Assembly: GCA_017562135.1 (NCBI GenBank)
Contig: QEYB01001479.1
Location: 217,050-281,049, forward strand
Direction: 5' to 3'
Length of the DNA: 64,000 nucleotides
From: Dipylidium caninum
Taxonomy: Eukaryota; Platyhelminthes; Cestoda; Cyclophyllidea; Dipylidiidae
Both the position numbers and the translations under genes were made by a program. Positions 14,216 through 27,700 of this stretch are shown here, piece by piece. The notes under the pieces are model-generated. The model had not been told where the DNA came from and did not search any database. It saw nothing but the letters and a program-made list of their open reading frames with translations. Numbering within the stretch: position 1 is the stretch's first letter; each line of letters starts with the position of its first letter.

Positions 14216-16172
14216 TCACCGAGTGTTTTTCATACAATCATTGTGTATAAAACGAAGGGGTAAAAGATTTCACGCTTTTCTCGGTGTTTCCCTTCCTTTA
14301 AGAATGGGAGAATTCACTTGCCATGACTTTTAATTACTCCTGGGCGCATGGAATGTGGTATAATCCCCACCTCCCCCTCACAGACAGTTCTCACGGCCAA
14401 AGAGAAGCGAAACGGTCCTTCGATGGCAAATATCCTCGTTGATAGCAGTCAGAAAGCCCACCGAAGATACGGACACTATCTTAATACCTCTACACTCATA
14501 TCATCCTCTGAAATGTATCTCTTCCCTCGCTCTTTCGTCAGGGGCTTCGTTGTGACTGTTGTGAATGGTTTCTCAGGTTGGATGGTGATTTAGACGAACT
14601 CTGAACCTGTCACACAGGGGGTACTGGCCACAAATGCAGTGGCCCGACACAACTTGGACAACATGCGGGGCAGTGGGCGGTTCAGGGGTCGAGTGGACGC
14701 CACTGTCGCTGATAAGGGAGGCACTCCGGGATTCAGGAGCCCCACTCGTACACCGGCCCTACGAGCTCAGGATTCTCCGTCAACAGACAATGTCGTACAG
14801 GGAATAAAGTAGCAGAGGGAATGTGGCTCTCCAACTTGTGAAAGCTCTTCTCTCATCTCTTCGCCGTTATCCGCACAAAATGCCATCCAAGTAGACGCTC
14901 ATCGTCAAGTCACTCATCCTCATAGATCTTAAATTTTTTCTTCACGATTACCCTCTTCTTCCACTAATTCGCTATCCTGCCGTGGACTCAAATGGTTGAC
15001 GTTTACGACCAAGGTGGACTAACTCGTGCTCCACCAAAACCGTGATATCCCACCTGGAAATGACAACTAAAGCAAGTCGGTTGCGTGGGCTCCAGAACCT
15101 GCGCACATCCCCACGCCCGGTACACTCCCATGGCATCTTCGTTTTCTGCCATCTGAAGGCATAAACAGGTCCTTCAAAACAGGCCCCGATCGCAGAAATG
15201 GACTATGTGACTCCCCATTGCCGAGCCATAAATTACCAGATGAGGCTGGGCCATTAGGCTCGTCCTTCGCCCTGGTGAATCACCGTATTTGGGTGAAGTG
15301 GTTCACTTCTCGAGGATTATTCACTAACTACGGCGCTGCAGTCCGCTTCTCCGATGCCGGATCCCCCACCCGCTACGTCGTACTTCTCTGTGGCTCTTGA
15401 AATTGGCAATCACTCGGTTTATTTCTAACCTGTCGGCATTTTGTCTCGATTCAGACGCAGCCCCGGAATGTTGTCAACTGTTATTCTTAAGGCAGCCTAC
15501 GAGTCCAAGCTGGGTAAATTAGCAAAAACAATACATCCTAGTGCTTTCTGCACGAATATACCTATGTTTATGTGGGCCAAGGTCAGCTTTTAACACAATA
15601 TTTGTAAAAACGACCTTTTTCCCTGACAAAAAAAACGACTTCTACCTGGTTAGTTGAGAATAGACATAAATTAGGATGGGGAGTTTGTTTAGTGGCTTTA
15701 TGAGTGTTAAAGCCAGTTTACTTTCAGTCCTGACCGCAAAACCTCTTATTCTCACTTCCATCGTGGCGGTAAATGTAGTTTCAACTGATTAGCGCGCTGT
15801 TTAGATCCTCCTATTATTGTGGGGATAAGTGAAAGACGCCCATTCATTTAAAAATGTTACTTTTAGCTGCAATTTGTCAAGTTTCGTCCACCAAACTAAT
15901 GCCAATATGGTGTAAGGCAGGAAAGCGGACAGGCCCCTCTCCCTCCCCCACCCCGAGACGTCCCCACCCCCGAAACGCGAGGAAACAGGTAGGAATTTTC
16001 ATTTGGCTGACTTCATCGACTGCTGCGGGTTCCCTCCAAATCGCCTCCATTTGGTGGGTGGAGCTGCCCACGCCAATTGTGTGCTTCCTGCGAGTAATGG
16101 CATCCAAGGCAGTGGGGTATCCCCTCAAAATAGCAAATATCACCCTGATGGTTTGGCGCTCGGGAATGCGTT

Positions 16173-16194
16173 TGTGTGTGTGTGTGTGTGTGTG
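16173..16194. repeat. (TG)n microsatellite upstream of paramyosin
   Basis: About eleven TG dinucleotides, some 560 bp upstream of the paramyosin start codon. It keeps a spurious 195-codon frame open, which should not be annotated. Confidence 0.9.
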
Positions 16195-16758
16195 CATGTG
16201 TACACTCGGGTCTTTAGCGCATGGGCGCAGGGCGACCAATGGGAGAGCAGTCACGCATCGATCGCCCTTCGACATTACGCGTGCACGCAGCGGGAAGCGT
16301 GGCAGCGCCGGGGAGTGCAATCACCCGCGTGGATTTATCGATTCGGAGTAGAAGGGGTCGTGTTTTGGCATGTCCAGCCAATGGGGAAGCAAAGGTGGTT
16401 TCTGATAAACCCTGGTATTGGCCCGGCAACGGGCAGATTGTTCGCGTGTAGGCAAACAGGCGGACGTACACAGCACCACACTCCATCCGGGATCCGTTCT
16501 CTCTCTCTAACTTTTGTTCCCCTGTTCAACGGTTTGTGTTCTTCCACCAGACTCGAACCGTCTCATTTTCGTGTTACTACTCACCTTTGAGATCGCTAGT
16601 GCTGGCCAGAAAGGAGTTTTCACTGAAAACCTCTTCGTGGTCGTACTAACTTGAGAATTTGGACTCTTTCCCTACTTTCGAATCTATACGTAGGCATCTG
16701 ATTTGTTGCGCACTTGCGCTGATTCTTCACAAAAACGGGACCTATAAGAGGCGAAGAA

Positions 16759-19700
16759 ATGTCCGAATCACACATCAAGCTCTCTCGCACCATCATCCGG
16801 GGGACCTCCCCAAGCACTGTACGACTTGAGGTATGTGTCTTGTCAAACTCTCTCTTTCCCCTCAAACTCCCCTAAGACAACAATGACAGAAGCATCGAAG
16901 TGGCGGTTGTTGAAGTGGTAAAACACGTGTTACCACCTAGACTCATTTTCAAGCATACCTTGAACAACTCCCTTGTGGGGAGGAAAAGTCGAAATAAAAA
17001 TTGTCAGAGATGGAGCGGTTGGGCTCACCTCATTTTCCACTTCTTCACTGTAACTTAAGAGTGCATAATTTCCAGTAGCCATTTTGACGCCAGGTAGCTG
17101 CAAAGAGAGCTGGTAGCTTGGTGTGATGACTTTCAGGGGCGATGATTTCGACCAAGTGTGCCCGGCTTACCTAACTCCTTCGGAATCTATTTCAGGGTCG
17201 TGTGAGGGAACTCGAGGACTTGCTCGATCTTGAACGCGATGCTCGTGTCCGCGTAAGCATTTTTATCTACACCTTCTTTTCAACCTTATTTGATGGTTCG
17301 TTCAGGCTTCAAGTATATTTGCACCGCCACCAGAACTCCTAAAAGCCTCTCTTTCCTTTGCAATACGTGGGTGTGGAGAATGTTTTAGTAGCGCTGTGAT
17401 TCAAATGATAACATTTGACCTTCTCCAGTGATATAGTAAAGTGTCGCGTTTGAACAGACAAGCGGTTTATCACCGGTATGGAACTACACCGAAATTTATC
17501 CTCTTTTCTTCTTACAAGGCTGAACGCAATGCCAACGAGTTGAGCATTCAAATTGACACCATGGCTGACCGTCTTGATGAGTTGAGTGGCACCTCGTCGC
17601 AGACGGTGAGTTGAAGAATTCACAGAAACTGTCTGTGTTCGGTGCTGTTTCCAGTGTGTGCTCTACCACCCCACGTTGCGTAGTGCGGCTTGAATAATGT
17701 TGACACCGAAGCAAGTCATGCAAACGATTTACAGGCTACTTTAGACCTTGATGATGTTCTAGTTTATTTTTCACAAAAAATTCTTCTAAAAGAGGCCTCG
17801 AAGGTTGACCTATATTAATTAGATTCGGCTGGTTTGGATACAATAAAAGATTGTTGTTTCTTAGAACTTCACTTTGCTACCTAGCAACCCTGTGGCCACA
17901 TTTTCCGAAAGAGCCTAAATTGCATTTTCGAATGCTCCATATTTCGTTCATGTCTAATTGTCTCTGGGACCGTCCGCTTTACGGACACCAAAAAATTAGA
18001 TGCAATATGAGAAACAATTGCCTGCCGACGAATTTCACGGTCGAAAAGCGTTCGTGTTCACCGATTGCCAAAATACTCTGTGTAAACTGCCATTAAGGTG
18101 GAAGCGGGTTTGGTCTAGTGGGGTAGACTGGCTGCTACTTTATTTTTCGTGCGTGTTGGACAGATTTGAAGACTAACGTCCCGCTAAACTCTACCTACAA
18201 AATACAGTTTCTCTAGGCAGCTAAGAACGGTCATGAACATGCTTCCTTGTTTCCTCGTTTGTCAACCATGTGGCTTTAAGCCGCATTTCATTAACCATTT
18301 CACCACGTTTTCAAGGAAGTCCTTGTAATGAGAGACTAACGAATGATGTAGAATCGGCGTTATAGACACTAAGTGAACTCCTCCTCTTTCCATTTCTCCA
18401 CACAGCATGATGCAATTCGTCGCAAAGATATGGAAATCGCGAAACTCCGCAAAGACCTCGAGAATGCCAACGCCGCCTTCGAAACGGCTGAGGCGACTCT
18501 GCGTCGTAAGCACAACACCATGATTTCCGAGATCTCCAGCGAGGTCGAGAACCTCCAAAAGCAGAAGGGCAGGTCAGTCTCTTCTCTCATTCCCTGCCGA
18601 GTCTCATTTTGCCCGGTAAGGAAAACTTATCCGACTGTAGTGGTGGGTTATTATCGCTAGAGGCTAAACGTCCCTGGGTGTTAGTCGCGAATACGGCAGT
18701 GAGATGGACAACTCAATTTCCTCACCAGAACGGTTAACTTCTTCTCGTGATACCCCCGGGGAGACTCCGGAAGCTACTATGCATTGCACACCTCTGGGAT
18801 GGACTAGTTGAATAGCGGGAGTAGGTCTATGAAGCCATCTTCATACTGGTAACCCTTTCAGAGCCGAGAAGGACAAAAGCCAACTGATGCTGGAAATTGA
18901 CAACGTTCTCGGCCAACTGGATGGTGCCCTCAAGGCCAAGGTAACCATTTTTGCTCATTTCGCCCTTCAATGTTTCTTTATCTCCTGAGCAAATATTTGA
19001 TTCTTACTACATTGCAGCGTTGAAGTCTTTTCTTTTTATAAAGGAGTGCGTAGTGTAGAGTTTTCCATTCCTTTTGCCCCGTGATTATGAATAGGTTATT
19101 AGAACTATGCTCTCGTAGACCTCGAGGGTAACTCAAATCATCAACACTGGGAAGAAATTAAGGCTCAGAAACTAAGAAGGTGGTGAGTAGCGGCCTGCAA
19201 AAAAAACAGTCAGCGGGAATGCAGCTAATGAATAATTCTTAAGTGCGTTTTGCTCTCAGGAAATTAGGTTTTTCCACCCTCCCATCAGTTAAGCCAACTG
19301 GGAGCATAATGGTCGCTTATGTCTGCTATAGGCCTCAGCGGAGAGCAAATTGGAAGGTTTGGACAGCCAACTGTCCCGCCTGAAGGCGCTGACCGACGAT
19401 TTGCAACGCCAGATGGCCGATGCTAATGCGACCAAATCGCGTCTGGCTGCAGAGAACTTTGAGTTGGTTCGCGTGAACCAGGAGTACGAGGCGCAAGTCA
19501 TTAACTTCTCCAAGACCAAGGCTGTCCTCGAGAGTCAAGTGGACGATCTTAAACGCGCCATGGATGAGGACGCCCGTGTAAGTGGTATTCTGCACCCCAA
19601 AAGTATTGAAGTTGTCCACTTTAGCTTATACTTGGAGCTAACATTCTGTCTGTTATATTGGCGTAGAACCGAATGAATCTGCAAACCCAGTTGTCGAGTC

Positions 19701-22700
19701 TGCAGATGGATTATGACAACCTCCAGGCTCGCTACGAGGAGGAGGCTGAGGCAGCTGGAAATCTGCGCAATCAGGTCGCCAAATTCAACGCCGATATGGC
19801 CGCCCTCAAGACCCGTTTGGAGAGAGAACTCATGTCCAAAACCGAGGAGTTTGAAGAGCTCAAGTACGTGCCCTTGGTTCCATTCCCACCCTCTCGTCCT
19901 GATCCCAACCTCATGTCAACGCTGAATTCAGTTTAAATGGGGCGGTTGACATTCAACCTTCCTACTACTAAGTAGTTTTTCAGGGTATTTTGGCACGATA
20001 ATAATGACCGATGTGCTGTCGCCTCTATTATAGACGCAAGCTGACCGTCCGCATCACTGAGTTGGAGGATATTGCCGAACACGAACGTACCCGCGCCAAC
20101 AATCTTGAGAAGACCAAGGTCAAGCTGACCATTGAGATTAAGGAGCTGCAGACCGAGAATGAAGCGGTAAGTCAATGTTAACTGATGAAAAAAATTAAGG
20201 TTAAAATGGCACAGAGGGCGGGGAGATGTGGAAAACGACTTACAGCCTACTTTTCTAAATGCTACTGAGCTAGGGTGGGATTCACCAAAGCAAAAAAGTG
20301 TTTGCATTAGTCTTACCATCTTCTGTTTAAAAATCTGTGCGCAGTTGGCAGCCGAGAACGGAGAGCTGGCACACCGGGTGAAGCAGGCGGAAAACCTGGC
20401 CAATGAACTGCAGCGACGTGTGGACGAGATGACGGTGGAAATCAACACCCTCCACTCGACCAACAATGCTTTGGAGGCGGATAACATGCGCCTAAAGGGA
20501 CAGGTCGGCGACCTGACGGACCGTATTGCCAACCTTGATCGCGAGAATCGCCAACTCGGAGGTGAGTCCAGCCCAAATTCGAAATAAGACAGACTTCTTA
20601 AGCAACTACAGTAAATGGATGTCCCGGGCGGGCACAAGAAAATGACATCAAGCCAAATACACGCTAAAATGGGTTGGAGTTGAAGAAAATTTAGTTTCTC
20701 CCTCCGCACCGCTTTAAATTGCCTTTTATTCGCACAATGGATCTCACCTCATGGCAAGATTAATCCTCCCCTGGTCAAGGAGGCAGTGAAATGGATTTCA
20801 AACACCCCTCTAAATGGATAGAAAGTGAAAAGTAAACTTCGATAGATGCGTGATTAACAAGGAATAGGGTGAAAAGGTGTCGGCAAAACGATTTGACGAA
20901 GATGCATGGAGCAGTAGGACTTGGCTAATCCTGTCTTTCGATGACTGCCATTTTTCGCCAGGGTAGACAACAGCGCCATTTAGTTGTATTTTACTTTGAA
21001 GGGCCTCTGTTTTAACCGGGAAAACAGGAAGGGGAAAGGATTTGCGAAATTTCCGTTTCTGTGATCTTGGAAGTAGAGGTCATATATGAATTGAAAGAAA
21101 GATTTCACAATTTGGGTGTGGAACGTTTGTGAAAGGTAGAAATGGTGGTCGAAACAGAAGATCGTTGGGTTCTCATCAAGACTAGTGATAAATGCGTGAA
21201 ACCGGCATTTTGAGTGCAAATGGACAAAAGCCTTTAGCGGTTATTATCATAAAGAAGAGCTAGAAGGACACTAAACCCGTGTATTCATTGAGAGACGATA
21301 GCCTGGAGCTCGGTTCTTCACGAAAATAATAATTGGAGTGAGATTGTACTAACATGGTTCACAATGTGAAACTAGGACTGAAGACTCGCCGTCTGCAGGG
21401 CAGAGTGAATGAGTCGCCTTAATCTTCGCATACCCGCACGAGAGACTGATGTTGAGTATTCAGACTAACATTCAGCATTGCTTTGCCTGTGAAAACTCTC
21501 CGCAGACCAACTGAAGGAGACAAAAACAGCTCTGCGTGATGCCAATCGCCGGCTGACTGATCTGGAGGCTCTGCGCAGCCAACTGGAGGCGGAGCGCGAC
21601 AACCTCGCGTCGGCCCTCCACGACGCAGAGGAAGCGTTGAAGGAGCTCGAAGTGAAGTATGTCGCCTCACAGAACGCTCTTAACCACCTTAAGTCCGAAA
21701 TGGAGCAGCGTCTGCGTGAAAAGGACGACGAGCTGGAGAATCTCAGGTACGCCCATCCCAGATTAGTTAGCTTACCGGGCTACAAGAAGACCGGTCAAAC
21801 ACGAACTAGCAACCCTTGATGAAAGTCCAAAGGATTGCAACAAATTCTTGATTATTTAGTCAGTCTTCTGCATTAGGGGCTCAACTGCAACAAAGGTATT
21901 TAAATATTGTTGTTTGTGTTTTGCAGGAAGAGCACGACACGCACAATTGAAGAACTGACCAACACCATCTCGGAGATGGAGGTTCGTTTCAAGTCGGACA
22001 TGTCGCGTCTGAAGAAGAAGTATGAGGCCACAATCAGCGAATTGGAGGTGCAACTGGATGTGGCAAATAAGGCGAACGCCAACCTAAATCGTGAGAACAA
22101 GGCGCTTGCTCAGAAAATCCAGGAGTTGCAGAGTGCGCTGGAGGACGAACGACGGGCTCGCGAGGCGGCAGAGAGCAACCTTCAGGTTAGCGAGCGCAAA
22201 CGCATTGCTCTCACGTCGGAGATCGAGGAGATTCGCAGCCAGTTGGAACTCAGCGACCGTGCTCGCAAAAACGCCGAATCCGAACTCAACGACGCCAATG
22301 GACGCATCTCGGAGCTTACCATGTCCGTTAACACTCTCACTAACGACAAACGCCGTCTTGAGGGCGACATCGGCGTCATGCAGGGCGATCTCGATGAGGC
22401 CGTCAACGCACGCAAGGTAGGAACCTGTTAGTCCACATCATAGACGCCCACCGTGTCCTTATTAACATCATCTCGTGTTAACCTTGGTTCTACAGGCTGC
22501 TGAGGATCGGGCTGATCGTTTGAACGCTGAGGTACTCCGTCTGGCAGATGAGTTGCGTCAGGAGCAGGAGAACTACAAACGCGCCGAGACTCTGCGCAAA
22601 CAGCTGGAGATCGAAATCCGTGAAATCACTGTCAAGTTGGAGGAAGCCGAGGCTTTCGCCACGCGCGAGGGTCGTCGTATGGTTCAAAAACTCCAGGTTA

Positions 22701-23246
22701 CTTTTTATCCCTTTCTTTTGTTAATAAGGCACCAAAGTCTTACAGAGTCTGTGCTAACATAGAACCGCGTGCGAGAGCTGGAGGCAGAGCTGGACGGTGA
22801 AATTCGTCGCGCCAAGGAAGCCTTTGCTAGCGCTCGAAAATTCGAGCGTCAATTTAAGGAATTGCAGACTCAGAGCGAGGATGATAAGCGCATGATTTTG
22901 GAGCTGCAGGACCTGCTTGACAAAACCCAGATTAAGATGAAAGCCTACAAGCGTCAGCTTGAGGAACAGGTACAGCAAAATTTACGCTTGCTTAATAGAA
23001 GGCAGTTGCAATTTGGACTACTGCGGTGCTTTCTCGTCTATGTTGTAGGAGGAGGTGTCGCAGTTGACGATGAGCAAGTACCGCAAAGCGCAACAGCAGA
23101 TTGAAGAGGCCGAACATCGTGCAGATATGGCTGAGAGGACGATAACCATCAAGAGAACCATCGGAGGGCCCGGTTCCCGTGCCGTTTCGGTGGTCCGGGA
23201 GATCAACAGTGTCTCGCGTGGCAATCGCGCCACTAGCATCATGTAG
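16759..23246 (+). CDS. Paramyosin, complete, 14 exons, 863 aa
   Basis: Paramyosin forms the core of invertebrate muscle thick filaments; in tapeworms it is also a well-known immunodominant antigen (Taenia antigen B). Exons: 16759-16830, 17196-17252, 17519-17605, 18406-18572, 18862-18940, 19332-19577, 19667-19863, 20034-20166, 20345-20561, 21506-21746, 21927-22416, 22496-22696, 22763-22969, 23049-23246. All junctions are GT/AG, every phase matches, and the sum is 863 codons plus TAG, the length I recall for cestode paramyosins. The product starts [19 protein letters not shown] (short non-helical head). It is then almost entirely heptad coiled coil rich in Glu, Arg, Leu and Ala, and ends with the non-helical tail [11 protein letters not shown]. 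The ATG at 16759 opens the expected head sequence. The protein is a homodimeric rod, about 100 kDa by length. Exon GC is clearly higher than intron GC. Nothing appears truncated. Confidence 0.98.
18103..18185 (+). other. tRNA-like relic in paramyosin intron 3
   Basis: Within the 17606-18405 intron, AGCGGG and CCCGCT, 83 nt apart end to end, can pair perfectly as an acceptor-like stem. Just inside lies TGGTCTAGTGGGG, which resembles a tRNA A-box/D-arm (GGTC can pair with GACT, one G-U). No acceptable T-arm or anticodon arm can be drawn and the B-box position is poor, so this is at best a decayed tRNA or tRNA-derived SINE fragment and may be chance. Confidence 0.2.
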
Positions 23247-24739
23247 ATGTTCTCCGAGAATCAGAACTCGTGACTTCTTCAACTCCTTTTATCCCCTCGC
23301 TCCTTTCCCCCCGCCGCCCGCCCAGACGTTCGTTTCGGTGCTCACATGCCCATAAAGCAATATTCTACTTAAAATGAGGAGGAGGAGGAGGGGTAGACTA
23401 GAGGGAGCGCACCTCTTGTGCATGCCTTATAACCCTCCGCTTTGCTCCGATCTAACCTGCTCCTCCTCCATTCTTCACTGAACTTGGATTTTTCTTCACT
23501 CCTTTCCTCTACCTTTCAATCTCTTTCTCACCTAAACTGTTCCCGCCGGGACAGAAGACTCTAGGGCGCGTTCCTCTGTCACCGCTGCTGCCAGTGCAGC
23601 TCGGACAGGTGGCACCTTGCTTTCGTCCCCACCGACATTTCCCTTCTCTCCCTCCCCCCCCCCACCTATTTCTGTTCGAGTTTATTTGAACTTCCCCGCT
23701 ACTACCACAATCAACGCCTCCACTGCCGCTGCCAATAATGAGTTGCTATGTTTTGTGTATTAGAAATATTCCAAAACTTAGTCCTCCTGCATGCTTTCAA
23801 CTTCGGGCGTTGGGGCACAAACTGCCTGCCCCTAGGCGCCGGTGGTGCAGCCACGGAACGAAACGCTGCGGCTCAACTTACGTCCTACTTATAGTCGCCA
23901 GTAACTTAAGTTTGGTACAAGGAGTGAATCCGCAAACAACTGACACTTCGAGCTTCCTCGAGAGTAAGTCCCCCATCTGCTCGATTAAAGCAAAAAGAGC
24001 TGAATATTCGCGGTGCAAAGTGACCAGATGGAATACCATTCCACGACCAGAAAAGCGATGAGGTCCGTAGAGGATGTGTTGAAATTAAATTTCTAGATCC
24101 TTGTGAGTGACACCATTTCGAGGTGGTCTCAAGAGCATGACAGTTGGGTGGCGAGGTCTTGAGCTGCCCAGTGGTTTCCCAGATGCCAGTAGACGTCCCT
24201 CCGCTCAAAAAAGCCCTACTATTTCGATGCTAGGAGTTATTCCCAACATTTTAGACGTGTATGGGCGCGAGGGGCCTCACCTTCACGAAGTTTGCGTGCC
24301 ACCGAAAGCCAGGACAGAAAGAGGCACCGCTTTACTCCAGGCAGATGGACAGTACGAATCATGGAAGGCCACGAAAATCATTGTGAAGCACCCTCGAACC
24401 ACTTATTTAACATTAATTTTCTCAAAAGAACTCAAGAAAATACCAAATACACACATTCCCAATCAAATTTGGAATTAAAATTTGTCAGCAGAACGAACTT
24501 TAATCACCTTGAGAATCTGTGCAAAAAAACCTGAAAACTCCGTCAACATGACGAAGGATACGCACTCAGTTCTTTTGTCATTTTTAACGTCACACTCATG
24601 ACATTTTGCCATTCAGGACGATAGTTCAGTGAAAATACTAAATTTATTCAAACCACGTATGTGACACGCGGGGGGAGGAGGGGACTAAAGCAGTGATATT
24701 GCGGATGGACGGATATCTGTGCAGAGCGGCAGAGCCCAC
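23247..24739. other. Convergent intergenic region, paramyosin 3' UTR to DDB1 3' UTR
   Basis: This 1.5 kb separates the paramyosin stop from the DDB1 stop. It is pyrimidine-rich just after paramyosin (a GAG-triplet tract near 23376 and C-rich stretches near 23640-23670). A cleavage-signal-like ATAAAG lies near 23353. Open frames here (23738-24061, 24107-24478) show no domain. Confidence 0.5.
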
Positions 24740-27700
24740 TCAATGAAGAGAGGCGAGCTCTTCAACAACTCGCACGAGGTCAGCCACCGCACATTCCTTA
24801 GACTCCACATTCTCATTAAACTTCGACGTTCCCGCAGTCCCAAAATGCCTCATCGAAGTCTGTAGTGGCAATCGAAAAGATACATAAAGAATATTTCTCC
24901 TTTATGGACAATTTTTCTCATTTTAAATACCTAGAAGGCGTCTAGCAAAGGGGCAAGAAAGTCCCGATAGGGATAGATCAAGGAAAACATGTGATATTCT
25001 AGAAAAGTTGCAACTCACTGGTATCTTCAAACCTCGAACGATCTTCTTCTTATCCTCCAGATTGAGGTCGAGGAAACTCTCTACTAGTTCGCCATCTATT
25101 ATATTGTGCGCCATTCTGGTAGTCCACAAGCAGTCCTTACAAGAACGCCAGGATTCCTGCGAGAACCCGCCCACAGGCACAATGAGATTGCTTAAACGAG
25201 ACTCCACTTCCTTGAGGAATGCAAAGAGGATAGGTGATAGTTGAGCCACGATGCCCAAACACCCCTGCGACGAGCCGTATATGTTGTGAGTGTCGCCTAT
25301 TGCCGCCCACTTATCAGCACCCATCGTATTCATGTTGCCTGCAGAAACACAAGGAAGGAAAAGAAGTGTTCGCTTTGACTAACACGCGCTCATTTACCTC
25401 TAACGAAAACATTTATAGATTCGCCAGTGTGAATGTAGGCACAATCGACGAGAGTCTTGCTATCAGTTGAGAAGCACCGTGGAAAATCTCCAGCCGACGT
25501 GCCATGGCGATTTGGTGAGGCCGATTGCTCCCCCACGTTCGTTGTCCCTGTTGCCTCCGTTGCCGGTGGAGCCGTGGTGGTGGAGACGGAGGTAGCGATG
25601 TCACCAGCATCGGCAGAGCCCGCGGCGCCAGAAGTGCCAGCGCCTTCAGCGCACTCAACGCCTGGAGTTGGTCCGGATGAGGGGCTCGGAGTACTTTGTG
25701 TGGCGCGGAGCGACAGAACGACGGGTTCCTCCGTATTGTCCGGAATGTTTCGTCCCAATACGTGAATGTTTCCGTCCGCATCACCCGAAAGAAAGTGCTC
25801 GTCATCTATTATCTCTATTCCACTGGTATAACGCGGACAGTGGTGCCGCCCAATCTGAGTAGTAAACAAACAGAGAAATATGACTAGTCAAAGCTTGTTG
25901 TAATAGCCGACGCAACTATTTGTGGGTACAAATGATCTCATTTGAAGCATAGGGTCGGGGTGCCCCCGTGGCCAAAGGTCAGGTCTTGCGCGAATGAAAG
26001 GCCTCAATTGTGGTCGGCCGTGTTAGTAACTACTGCCTTTAATGTTAATGTTACAGAACAACCGATTTTGAACCCCTTACTGATGTATTGCTTACAGTGA
26101 AATATACAAGAGACGATTGCTTTTACGACAAAGGTAAACACGACTACTTATGATGTTAATAATGGTCGTGTCTTTTACGCCTAGGCATACGTGCAAAAGC
26201 GCACCAAGAGTGTCGAGTAACAATGATACTTAGTTACTCCTCAAAATATATCCCCTACACTGAAGAATGCAAAAACTTAACAAGACTCTAGTTCGGGCAT
26301 TATTGTATCAAAAAGCGAAACATAAACTGCCATGAATATTCAAAAGCAATGAAGGCTAGGGCGAATACTTACCACCTCAAAGTTGCTTCTGTTAGGTTTG
26401 TAGAGCAGCAAGCATAAGGATCGCATCAAATCACCAATGAGGACATAATCCCCCCTGGTGCGCAGGTAAAGGGACATTATATTGTCGTTATAAGTGGAAT
26501 CCAGACGCAGGTTATCTCCACAATATTCAAATAACCGAACCTAGGCGAGACAAAATATGAAAAGCGGTTACAAAAGTATACTCAAAATCGAGAAAATGCG
26601 GCATCTATAATGAGCAAAAATAAAAGAAGACCAGCTATTTGGTTGAATGATTGGCTTACCGAACTGCCGATGGCAGCGAGAAGGCACTTATTGAACTCAA
26701 TAACACGGAAGACGGTGCCATGAACATCGTAGGTAAGAACAACGTTCAATGTCAGTGCGGTGGGATCCCAACGAAAGAGGTGAATTCGACCCTTCTTCGG
26801 ATCGTGTTCACCTTTGACGATAAGAGCCGTGCCAACAGCATAGAAGACGCCTGCGTCATTACCCAAATCTACCGAGCCAATACTCATTGCTGTCTCAACA
26901 ACGAATGGACTGTAATGAAAGGTGTGAACGAACTGTAGCTCCATGCTGGGCTGGCTATAAATCAGTAACGAAGACGCCTCTACATCGGTACACTTCTGCG
27001 AGTTTGACGAGGCTAAAAACACAAAAAGGATTTAGAACGGAAAATTATTTGAAAAGTGTGTATTCAGAACTTACAGACAAAGGATTTGGGGGTAGAACTG
27101 AAAGACTTCGGCACCTTTGGAGAGAGAGAGGCGGAATTTCGAACAGATTTAAACCCAACGCCTTCATGATAGACCTCGCGACGGCAAGAAATTACACCGA
27201 GACTCTTTGTCTCCATCTGTAGAGCCAGACGGCGAGGCGATTCGTTCAACGCAATACGGTGTACTTGCAACTTTTGAAGACTATCAACTGAGCCAATCAC
27301 CAGCCCGGATGACGTCGCCATACAAATGCTGATGGTAAAGCAAAAAAGTCTATTGATATAAGAGTAGCCACAACGTACTAATATTCCATTCTGTTTTACT
27401 AGAGCTCATATTAATTCCAAAAGAACCCACACCGCGGTTTTGCACTAATTACTCACGAGTCCAACAAACAATTCATCCAATTTCGCTGCCGACAACATAC
27501 CAGTCTTTGTAGTACGATCCATTTAGGGGAGACATATAGAAAACTTCCTTGATGTCCACATTCGAAAAAACAAGTTTATGCCTGTTAGAGTAAACGATGC
27601 AGGGACGGTTGGAGCAGATAAAGACATTACGTTTTCCGTGGGAACGCCACTGCACCAAACGCATTCGAGATCCAGTTCCAACGCTCAAACGTTTCGCCTC

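Larger units (their letters stand above)
1484..16758. other. Gene-poor intergenic region (about 15 kb)
   Basis: No coding region can be supported between the minus-strand channel gene and plus-strand paramyosin. Open frames up to about 195 codons occur, but they look random: Arg/Ser/Pro-rich composition, frames open on both strands, no domain motif and no clean splice-flanked exon. The base composition is patchy, with pyrimidine-rich CCGCCTCC-like stretches (for example near 4296, 9561, 11650 and 13915), AT-rich islands (near 6700-7150 and 15540-15680), a trinucleotide array, G runs and a TG microsatellite. It should contain the promoters of both flanking divergent genes. Undetected UTR exons or decayed transposons are possible. 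Confidence 0.6.

Noticed and set aside
16003..16590. 195-codon plus-strand ORF just upstream of paramyosin
   Set aside because: It runs through the TG microsatellite (giving a Val-Cys run), has random composition, no motif and no splice connection; overlapping minus-strand frames are also open.
16541..16600. GGTTCGAGTC on the minus strand, resembling a tRNA T-loop
   Set aside because: Flanking bases do not form a T-stem and no acceptor or D-arm pairing can be drawn.
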